From the NCBI RefSeq assembly GCF_023630705.1, contig NZ_JALQEM010000019.1, positions 62,001 through 126,000 of the forward strand: DNA of 64,000 nucleotides, written 5' to 3'. This document shows, piece by piece, positions 57,217 to 64,000 of the stretch; positions within the stretch are counted from its first letter, which is position 1, and each line of letters starts with the position of its first letter. The notes below the pieces were generated by a model, which was not told the origin of the DNA, ran no database searches, and was given only the letters and a program-made list of their open reading frames with translations. The DNA comes from Caballeronia sp. GAFFF1 (GTDB lineage: Bacteria; Pseudomonadota; Gammaproteobacteria; Burkholderiales; Burkholderiaceae). A program made the position numbers and the translations under genes.

Positions 57217-58731
57217 TTATTTCGCTTCGACGAGTTCGATCGCGCGCACATCCAGCTTCGATTTCGCCAGCGGATTGTGCGGGCGCGTCTCCAGCCAGAA
57301 GCGGTACAGCAGGCTCTTGGCCGTCTCCAGCCGATAGGCGCTGCTCGCGCGCATGTCGGTGAGCGGCGCGTAGTCCTCGCCGAGCGCGCGCATCGCGGCC
57401 TGCGCCGTCGCTTCGTGCCACTGCGCGTCGGCGAGCGCCGCTTCGGCGCGCGCGGCGCGCTTGGGCGTCGCGGCCATGCCGCCGAACGCGATGCGCGGCT
57501 CGCGGATCACGTCGCCATCCGCGATATAAGCGAACGCGGCGCACACAGCGGAGATGTCGGAGTCGAAGCGTTTGGACAGTTTGTAGGTGCGAAAGCGCAG
57601 ATTCGCGCGCTCGGCCCTACGCGTCGGCACGCGCACCGCCGCGACGAATTCATGCTCGGCCATGTCCTTCTTCTGATACGCGAGGTACAGGTCTTCGAGC
57701 GGCATTTCCCGCGTGCCGTCGATGCTCGCCAGCACCACGCGCGCGTTCAGCGCGATGAGTCCGGGCATCGAATCGCCGATGGGCGAGCCGTTCGCCACGT
57801 TGCCGCCGAGCGTGCCCGCATTGCGGATCGGCAGCGACGCGAACCGCAGCCACATCTCTTCCAGTTCAGGATAGGTTTTCACGAGTTCCGCATATGCGCG
57901 CTCGACGCTCACGCCCGCGCCGATCTCGATCCACTCGTCCGTCGTCTCGACGCGCTTGAACGCATCGATCTGCCCGACATAGACGATGTCGCCGATATCG
58001 CGCAATTGCTTCGTCACCCACAGGCCGACGTCCGTGCTACCCGCGAGAATGCGCGCTTCCGGCTTCTCGGCCTTGATCTTCGCGAGCGCCTCGACCGTGC
58101 GCGGCGCGTCGAACTGGCGGCCGGCGTGCTCGTAGTGGAAGGTGTCGTCGCGGGCGATGGTGTCGAGCGTGCGCGCGAGCGACTGCACATCGACCGGCGC
58201 GAGCGGCGCGTGATCGAACATGCGCTCGGCCGCGTCGATGATCGGCCGGTAGCCCGTGCAGCGGCACAGGTTGCCGGTCAGCGCGTTGCTGATTTCCTCG
58301 CGCGAAGGCGTCGTGCGGTGCGCGCAGCCCGTGGTCGCGTGACCGTGCTTTTCGTAGAGCGCGAACATCGACATGGCGAATCCCGGCGTGCAGAAGCCGC
58401 ACTGCGATCCGTGGCAATCGACGAGCGCCTGCTGCACCGGATGCAGCGAGCCGTCGGGCTGGCGCAGGTCTTCGACGGTGAAGAGCGCGCGGCCGTCGAG
58501 CGTCGGCAGGAACTGCACGCACGCGTTGACCGCCTTGAACGCGACGCCGCCCGCGCCGTCCGGCTCGCCGACGACGACCGTGCACGCGCCGCAATCGCCT
58601 TCGGCGCAGCCTTCTTTCGTGCCGGTGCAGCGCGCGTCTTCGCGCAGATATTGAAGAACGGTGCGCGTGGGCGACGCGCCGCTCACTTCGCGGACCGCGT
58701 TGCGGTGATAAAAGCGGATCGGCTGGGTCAT
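57217..58731 (-). CDS. xdhA: Xanthine dehydrogenase, FeS/FAD subunit
   Basis: A 504-residue small subunit. The N-terminal [2Fe-2S] domain has CTGTKEGCAEGDCGACTV, the second cluster uses CGFCTPGF and NLCRCTGYRPI. From about residue 190 a FAD-binding domain follows with ILAGSTDVGLW and IRNAGTLGGNVANGSPIGDSMP. It passes electrons from XdhB to NAD. The start MTQPIRFYHR at 58731 is the family start; the open frame continues far upstream but only as GC-rich noise. First gene of xdhA-xdhB-xdhC. Confidence 0.95.
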   Translation of the reverse strand: MTQPIRFYHRNAVREVSGASPTRTVLQYLREDARCTGTKEGCAEGDCGACTVVVGEPDGAGGVAFKAVNACVQFLPTLDGRALFTVEDLRQPDGSLHPVQQALVDCHGSQCGFCTPGFAMSMFALYEKHGHATTGCAHRTTPSREEISNALTGNLCRCTGYRPIIDAAERMFDHAPLAPVDVQSLARTLDTIARDDTFHYEHAGRQFDAPRTVEALAKIKAEKPEARILAGSTDVGLWVTKQLRDIGDIVYVGQIDAFKRVETTDEWIEIGAGVSVERAYAELVKTYPELEEMWLRFASLPIRNAGTLGGNVANGSPIGDSMPGLIALNARVVLASIDGTREMPLEDLYLAYQKKDMAEHEFVAAVRVPTRRAERANLRFRTYKLSKRFDSDISAVCAAFAYIADGDVIREPRIAFGGMAATPKRAARAEAALADAQWHEATAQAAMRALGEDYAPLTDMRASSAYRLETAKSLLYRFWLETRPHNPLAKSKLDVRAIELVEAK

Positions 58732-59070
58732 GACGAATGTCTCGCGGGGCTTCATGGCTTCTTGCTGGTTGCGCGGGGTGCGCAGCCGGTGGCGGGAGGT
58801 TCGGGCCGGGTATTTTCGGAATAGTCCGACCGCCTCGACGGTTCGAAAGCTATCACCGCCAAAATGCAGAACCCATAGCGGACATTGCATGTGCGACATA
58901 TTCGCCCCGCGATAAGTCGCCAGCGCCTTGCCCGACAAGGCTTTCGGCGATCCGGCACGACCGTGCTTCCGGCGAATTTGGTCCATCCGGTTACAAAACG
59001 GCTGCGACGCTGCGCCGCAACATATGGGACAATCACGCCTTCGCGCCGAATTCAAGTCCGCACTTTCCCT
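58732..59070. other. Divergent intergenic region, xdhA and MFS gene
   Basis: This 339-base gap should contain the promoters for xdhABC (left) and the MFS gene (right). I found no convincing promoter pair, operator palindrome or RNA element, and no gene. Confidence 0.5.
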
Positions 59071-60291
59071 ATGTCCACCCAGCCCCGCACCGCCGCCGCG
59101 CCGCAAGGCGATTTCGCCGTCACTCTCCGGATCGTGTCGGTCGTGCTGTACACGTTTCTCTGCTATTTGACGATCGGCATCCCGCTCGCGGTCCTGCCGG
59201 GCTTCGTGCATACGGACTTGGGCTACGGCTCGGTGATGGCGGGCGCGGCGATCAGCGTCCAGTATTTCGCCACGCTGCTGTCGCGGCCGCTCGCGGGCCG
59301 CACCGCCGACACGCTCGGGCCGAAGAAAACGGTGCTCTACGGGCTGGCCGCCTGCGCGGCGAGCGGCGTGCTGCTGCTGTGCTCCGCGCTCGCGGCGCAA
59401 TGGCACACGGTGAGCCTCGTGCTGCTGGTGATCGCGCGGCTCGTGCTCGGCTTCGGCGAGAGCTGGGTCGGCACCGGATCGATCACGTGGGGCATCGGGC
59501 GCGTGGGCGTCGCGCACAACGCGAAGGTGATCTCGTGGAACGGCATCGCGACGTACGGCGCGCTTGCGATCGGCGCGCCGCTCGGCGTCGCTATCGACCA
59601 TGCGCTCGGCTTCGCGTCGCTCGGCTTCATCGTGATCGCGCTCGGCGGCATCGGCTACTGGCTCGCGACGCGCATGGCGAGCGTGCCTGTCGTTCACGGC
59701 GAGCGCATGTCGTATCGCAGCGTGTTCTTCCGCGTGTTGCCGCATGGGCTCGGACTCGCGCTCGGGTCGGCGGGATTCGGGTCGATCGCCACGTTCATCA
59801 CGCTCTTCTATGCCGCGCACCACTGGCCGAACGCGGCACTTTCGCTCACGGTGTTCGGCACGACGTTCGTCGGCGCGCGCCTTCTGTTCGCCAATACGAT
59901 CAAGGTCTACGGCGGCTTTCGCGTGGCCATCGTCTCGTTCGCGCTGGAATGCGCGGGCCTGCTGATGCTGTGGCTCTCCGCCGAACCCACTTTTGCGCTG
60001 GCCGGCGCGGCGTTGACCGGATGCGGCTTCGCGCTCGTGTTTCCGGCGCTCGGCGTGGAAGCGGTCGGCCTCGTGCCGCCCGCGAGCCGCGGCGCGGCGC
60101 TCTCGGCCTACTCGGTGTTCCTCGATTTGTCGCTCGGCCTGACCGGGCCGCTCGCCGGCTATGTCGCGGGCGAGTTCGGCTACGGCTCGGTGTTCCTGTT
60201 CGCGGCGCTGGCGGCGGCATCGGCGGTGGCGTTGTCGGTGGCGCTCTACATGCGCGCCGGGCGCGGCGTGGGCGGCCCGGCGACCGCGTGA
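59071..60291 (+). CDS. MFS transporter (YhhS/YfcJ-like)
   Basis: A 406-residue carrier with twelve predicted transmembrane helices. The loop 2-3 motif [17 protein letters not shown] fits the MFS signature, and [21 protein letters not shown] is typical of the YhhS/YfcJ (UPF0226-like) subgroup, whose E. coli members are linked to arabinose or drug efflux. It is divergent from xdhA, so purine or urate transport is conceivable, but the family match argues for general efflux. The start at 59071 is the first family-like Met. Confidence 0.83.
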   Translation: MSTQPRTAAAPQGDFAVTLRIVSVVLYTFLCYLTIGIPLAVLPGFVHTDLGYGSVMAGAAISVQYFATLLSRPLAGRTADTLGPKKTVLYGLAACAASGVLLLCSALAAQWHTVSLVLLVIARLVLGFGESWVGTGSITWGIGRVGVAHNAKVISWNGIATYGALAIGAPLGVAIDHALGFASLGFIVIALGGIGYWLATRMASVPVVHGERMSYRSVFFRVLPHGLGLALGSAGFGSIATFITLFYAAHHWPNAALSLTVFGTTFVGARLLFANTIKVYGGFRVAIVSFALECAGLLMLWLSAEPTFALAGAALTGCGFALVFPALGVEAVGLVPPASRGAALSAYSVFLDLSLGLTGPLAGYVAGEFGYGSVFLFAALAAASAVALSVALYMRAGRGVGGPATA

Positions 60292-60403
60292 ACGGACGAT
60301 TCGCGGATCGCTCGACCCTCTTCCCCGAAAGAGCAGGCAAACGCCGGAAATTTTGCCCGCTCTTTGTCTTAAAATCGCCGCTTGGCCCCACAGCGTCCGA
60401 TTT

Positions 60404-61150
60404 ATGAACTCGACCACGGAAGACCGCTGGCGCGACTTGCGCCCGGACCCGGACAGCGACACTCCGCTCTATCTTCAACTCGCCCGCAAGCTCGCCAACG
60501 CCATTCACGACAACCGCTGGAACGCGGGCGAAGCGCTGCCGTCGGAGCGCGTGCTTTCGGAAGCGCTGGGCGTTTCGCGGATCACGTCGAGAAAGGCCAT
60601 CGCGCTGCTGGTCGAACAAGGGCTCATTCGACGCGAACAAGGCGCGGGCAGCTTTATCCGGCCGCGCTATGAAGACCCGCTTTCGCGTCTGTCCAGTTTT
60701 TCGGAGATGTTGCGCCGGCGCGGTTTCCAGCCGAGTTCGAAGTGGCTTTCGCGCACCATCGAGCCCGCCAATCGCGAAGAAGTGATCCAGCTCGGCCTCT
60801 CGCCCGCGGCCACCGTCGCGCGTTTGAAGCGCCTGCGTCTTGCCGACGACACCGTGATGGCCGTCGAAAACTCCACGTTCCCCGCCGCGCTGATTCCCGA
60901 TCCGCTCGCCATCGGCGATTCGCTGTACAGCTATCTCGACACGCGCGGCCTGTCCATCGTGCGCGCGTTGCAGCACTTTCGCGCCGTGAACGCAAGTCCG
61001 GAGATTGCTGAGCAGATGGGCATTGCGCCGCACGACGCGCTTCTGCTTATCACGCGCGTCGGCTACACGGCGGACCAGCGCGCGATCGAGCTGACCGATA
61101 CCTACTGCCGCAACGACTACTACGACTTCGTCGCAGAACTGCGCAAATAA
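60404..61150 (+). CDS. GntR-family regulator with UTRA domain (HutC/FarR type)
   Basis: A 248-residue regulator. The winged helix reads PLYLQLARKLANAIHDNRWNAGEALPSERVLSEALGVSRITSRKAIALLVEQGLIRREQGAGSFI. The UTRA domain from about 90 binds a small ligand, often a sugar phosphate such as GlcNAc-6-P in the NagR/YvoA group. It lies 14 bases before the drug-exporter gene and may control it. A TAAAAT word upstream (60370-60375) could be a -10 box, without a good -35. Confidence 0.87.
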   Translation: MNSTTEDRWRDLRPDPDSDTPLYLQLARKLANAIHDNRWNAGEALPSERVLSEALGVSRITSRKAIALLVEQGLIRREQGAGSFIRPRYEDPLSRLSSFSEMLRRRGFQPSSKWLSRTIEPANREEVIQLGLSPAATVARLKRLRLADDTVMAVENSTFPAALIPDPLAIGDSLYSYLDTRGLSIVRALQHFRAVNASPEIAEQMGIAPHDALLLITRVGYTADQRAIELTDTYCRNDYYDFVAELRK

Positions 61151-61164
61151 CGACGTCGCCCGCC

Positions 61165-62598
61165 ATGACCGACACCGCCACAGTCCAGCCGTCCGACCGA
61201 TCGCTCTCCATCATGCTGTGGCTCGTCGCGACGGGCTTCTTCATGCAGACGCTCGACTCGACCATCGTGAACACCGCGCTGCCCGCCATGGCGCGAAGCC
61301 TCGGCGAAGCGCCGCTGCGCATGCAGGGCGTCGTGATCGCGTACTCGCTGACCATGGCGATGATGATCCCGGTCTCCGGCTGGCTCGCGGACAAGCTCGG
61401 CACGCGGCGCGTGTTTTTCAGTGCCATCCTCATCTTCACCATCGGCTCGCTGTTGTGCGCGAAGGCTCAGTCGCTCACCGGGCTCGTCGCGTTTCGCGTG
61501 GTGCAGGGCGTGGGCGGCGCGATGCTGCTGCCGGTCGGCCGGCTCGCCGTGCTGCGCGTCTTTCCGGCGGAGCGCTACCTTTCGGCGCTCGCGTTCGTCG
61601 CGATTCCGGGGCTGATCGGGCCGCTCATCGGACCGACGCTCGGCGGCTGGCTCGTGCAGATCGCGTCGTGGCACTGGATTTTTCTGATCAACGTGCCAGT
61701 CGGCGTGATCGGCTGCATCGCGACGAATCTGTACATGCCCGACAGCCGCAATCCCGCGACCGCGCGCTTCGACCTTGCGGGCTATCTGCTGCTCGCGGTC
61801 GGCATGGTGGCGCTCACCATTTCGCTCGACGGTCTCGCCGATCTCGGGCTTCAGCACGCCATCGTGCTCGTGTTGCTGATTCTGAGCGTCGGCTGCTTCG
61901 TGGCTTATGGGCTGCACGCCACGCGCGCCGCGCAGCCGATCTTCTCGCTCGATCTCTTCAAGATTCACACGTTCAGCGTCGGCCTGCTCGGCAACCTGTT
62001 CGCGCGGATCGGCAGCGGCGCGATGCCGTATCTCATTCCGCTCCTGCTGCAAGTGAGCCTCGGCTATACGGCGTTTCAGGCCGGCATGATGATGCTGCCC
62101 GTCGCCGCCGCCGGCATGGCGAGCAAGCGGCTCGTCACGCGGCTGATCGAACGCGTCGGGTATCGGCGCGTGCTCGTGACGAACACCGTGCTCGTCGGCC
62201 TGATGATGGCGAGCTTCGCGCTCACGAGCGCGCATCAGCCGCTCTGGCTGCGGCTCGTGCAACTGGCCGCGTTCGGCGCCGTCAACTCGATGCAGTTCAC
62301 CGCGATGAACACGCTCACGCTGAAGGACCTCGGCACCGGCGGCGCGAGCAGCGGCAACAGCTTGTTTTCGCTCGTGCAGATGCTGTCGATGAGTCTCGGC
62401 GTGACCGTCGCGGGCGCCATTCTCTCGACCTTCACCGGCCTCCTGCCGCGCGTCACCGAGACGAATTCGCTGCCTGCGTTCCACGCGACGTTCCTCTGCG
62501 TGGGCGTCATCACGGCGGCGACCGCGTGGATTTTCGGACAACTCGCGCCGGAAGTGCGCGGCGCGCGCAAGAAGCCGGACCCATCGGAAGCGAACTGA
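61165..62598 (+). CDS. mdtD: DHA2-family multidrug exporter, MdtD-like
   Basis: A 477-residue transporter with about fourteen transmembrane helices. FFMQTLDSTIVNTALPAMARSLGE is motif D1, GWLADKLGTRRVFF is motif A, and FRVVQGVGGAMLLPVGRL and GPLIGPTLGGWLV are motifs B and C. Residue for residue it recalls E. coli MdtD (YegB), including SSGNSLFSLVQMLSMSLGVT. It probably exports drugs or organic anions with proton antiport. It starts 14 bases after the GntR gene, likely one operon. Confidence 0.88.
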   Translation: MTDTATVQPSDRSLSIMLWLVATGFFMQTLDSTIVNTALPAMARSLGEAPLRMQGVVIAYSLTMAMMIPVSGWLADKLGTRRVFFSAILIFTIGSLLCAKAQSLTGLVAFRVVQGVGGAMLLPVGRLAVLRVFPAERYLSALAFVAIPGLIGPLIGPTLGGWLVQIASWHWIFLINVPVGVIGCIATNLYMPDSRNPATARFDLAGYLLLAVGMVALTISLDGLADLGLQHAIVLVLLILSVGCFVAYGLHATRAAQPIFSLDLFKIHTFSVGLLGNLFARIGSGAMPYLIPLLLQVSLGYTAFQAGMMMLPVAAAGMASKRLVTRLIERVGYRRVLVTNTVLVGLMMASFALTSAHQPLWLRLVQLAAFGAVNSMQFTAMNTLTLKDLGTGGASSGNSLFSLVQMLSMSLGVTVAGAILSTFTGLLPRVTETNSLPAFHATFLCVGVITAATAWIFGQLAPEVRGARKKPDPSEAN

Positions 62599-62818
62599 GC
62601 GGCATTCACCATCCGGACGTGCGCCGCACCGCGACGGTGCGCGCGGCACCGCGACGCGACGGCCTATGTCGCCTCGACTCGCAATACGCGGACGAATACG
62701 CGCGCGCCACTCCGCAAAACCGCGCCGATGCTTGATTCGCATGCTTCTTGCTCGAAGGATCGGATGCGATCTTGTAAACTGCCGCTATCTCATAAAGCCG
62801 ATCGACGCCCGTCAGACC

Positions 62819-64000
62819 ATGAGCATGGTTGATCTCGACCCTCCCCGCTTTCAGCCGCCGCGCCCCGTTGCCGGCGACGACGGCTCGCGTCGCACCGTGC
62901 TGTATGGCGAATACACCGTCTTCAGCGTGTTTCAGCCGGTGTTTTCGGTGTCGCATCGGCGGGCGATTGGCTATCACGCGTCGCTGCGGGCGCGCGACGA
63001 GACCCATCGGCATGTGCCGTCGCACGAGGTGTTCACGCAGGCGGCCCGGCGCGGCGACTTGCTGGAACTCGGCCGGCTCGCCGAATCGCTGCATCTCGGC
63101 AACTTCAACGCCTTCGACAGCCACGACGAATGGCTTTTCCTGAGCCTGCACCCGGCCGCGCTGATGGACACGAGCTACGGCGACGCGCTGCTCGCCGCGC
63201 TGAAGGACATCGGCCTGCCGCCGCAGCGCGTGGTGCTCGAAGTGCCCGAGCAGGCGGGCGGGGAGACGACGCGCTTCAGCGAAATCGTCGATTCGCTGCG
63301 CAAGTCGGGTTTTCTCATCGCGCTCGACGGCTTCGGCGTGAAGCACTCGAACATCGACCGCGTGTGGCAGTTGCGGCCGGATATCGTCTCGCTCGACCGC
63401 TGCATTCTTCAGCAGGCGAGCGAGCATTCGCATATCGAGCGCGTGTTGCCGCGGCTCGTGTCGCTGCTGCACGAATCCGGCCAGCTCGTGCTGATGGGCG
63501 GCCTCGCGACCGAACGCGACGCGCTCATCGCGCTCGAATGCAACGTCGATTTCGTGCAGGGCGCGTATTTCGCGCAGCCGAGCGTCGAAGCCGTGCACAG
63601 CGAAGTCGCGGCGAGAACGATGGACGCGCTCTCGGCGGCATCGCGCGAACGGGTCGCGGCCCGCGAGCGCGCGCAGGCCGCGCGGCTCGAACCGTACGTG
63701 AGCGGACTGGAACGCGCCGCCGTCAAGCTGATGGAAGGCGAGGCGCTCGCCGCCGCCACGAGCGAATTGCTGCAACTCGCCGACACCGCGCGCTGTTTCC
63801 TGCTCGACCACGCGGGCCGGCAGATCGGCGACAACGTCGTGCCTGTCGTGCGCACGTCGCAGCGCGCCAAGCGCTTCAGCCCGCTGCTGCATTCGGAAGG
63901 CGCAAGCTGGGAACGCCGGCCCTATTTCATCGAGGCGCTGCGCGCGCCGGGGCGCGTGCATCTGACGGCGCCCTACTTGTCGATCAACGAGGCGCATCTG
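62819..64000 (+). CDS. EAL-domain protein with degenerate active site (3' end beyond the window)
   Basis: An open frame of 394 codons running off the right edge. The first 270 residues form an EAL domain, but catalytic positions are altered: the EAL triplet region reads GYHASLR, LELTE is VLEVPE, DDFG is LDGFGVKHS, and the AEGVE glutamate is lost (MGGLATERD). QGAYFAQP is kept. Such proteins usually bind but do not cleave cyclic di-GMP. After about residue 320 comes a PAS/YkuI_C-like sensor part (CFLLDHAGRQIGDNV). It may be a c-di-GMP receptor. The stop is not seen. Confidence 0.82.
   Translation, partial: MSMVDLDPPRFQPPRPVAGDDGSRRTVLYGEYTVFSVFQPVFSVSHRRAIGYHASLRARDETHRHVPSHEVFTQAARRGDLLELGRLAESLHLGNFNAFDSHDEWLFLSLHPAALMDTSYGDALLAALKDIGLPPQRVVLEVPEQAGGETTRFSEIVDSLRKSGFLIALDGFGVKHSNIDRVWQLRPDIVSLDRCILQQASEHSHIERVLPRLVSLLHESGQLVLMGGLATERDALIALECNVDFVQGAYFAQPSVEAVHSEVAARTMDALSAASRERVAARERAQAARLEPYVSGLERAAVKLMEGEALAAATSELLQLADTARCFLLDHAGRQIGDNVVPVVRTSQRAKRFSPLLHSEGASWERRPYFIEALRAPGRVHLTAPYLSINEAHL

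Noticed and set aside
58732..60462. Upstream continuation of the xdhA frame as a possible fusion protein.
   Set aside because: The extension is low-complexity Arg-rich sequence opposite the MFS gene; the XdhA family begins at the Met at 58731.

Overview
The window reads as chromosomal DNA of a high-GC betaproteobacterium of the Burkholderiaceae, most like Burkholderia, Paraburkholderia or Caballeronia. Pointers are an rml...wzm-wzt...wbiG-wbiH-wbiI type O-antigen locus, DUF4148 and DUF2242 genes, a CIRCE-controlled groES-groEL operon, and a pyrR-pyrB-noncatalytic pyrC operon. This placement rests on gene content and base composition; no database search was possible.

Layout. 1-7233: a GH39-like lipoprotein, GDP-mannose mannosyl hydrolase (gmm), galU (minus strand), a GATase/AraC regulator, a PAP2-like membrane phosphatase and a LysR regulator. 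7272-31405: an O-antigen and LPS locus read mainly on the minus strand from an rmlBAC promoter near 31550. It encodes dTDP-L-rhamnose synthesis (rmlB, rmlA, rmlC and a displaced rmlD), a GalE-like epimerase and Glf (galactofuranose supply), several glycosyltransferases, a sulfotransferase, the Wzm/Wzt ABC exporter, and a wbiG-wbiH-wbiI tail for initiating and making a 6-deoxy-HexNAc sugar. Three plus-strand blocks interrupt it: a gtrB-gtrA-GT-C glucosylation-type module (14062-17095), a two-domain GT2 (19124-21289) and an APS kinase cysC (21403-21951). CysC converges on the sulfotransferase, suggesting a sulfated O-antigen. The middle of the locus looks visibly lower in GC than its flanks, consistent with horizontally exchanged polymorphic genes.

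31730-43112: housekeeping genes. These are apaH, plsC, an operon yqgE-ruvX-pyrR-pyrB-pyrX-plsC, photolyase, a protein resembling the N-terminal part of PilL/ChpA, rubredoxin, a divergent thiD, a DUF72 gene and a small exported protein. 43217-45362: groES-groEL with a good sigma-70 promoter and a CIRCE operator. 45515-49416: a ribbon-helix-helix regulator with a strong promoter and a palindrome at its start point, a PHB-depolymerase-type esterase, DUF4148, DUF2242 and BON proteins.

49949-54328: a TAXI-type binding protein, an HCCA-isomerase/kappa-GST protein, and LysR and AraC regulators. 54336-58731: xanthine dehydrogenase xdhA-xdhB plus an xdhC that has only its C-terminal domain. 59071-64000: an MFS carrier, a GntR/UTRA regulator, an MdtD-like drug exporter, and a degenerate EAL-domain protein cut by the window edge. 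No tRNA, rRNA, CRISPR array, insertion sequence or prophage was seen.
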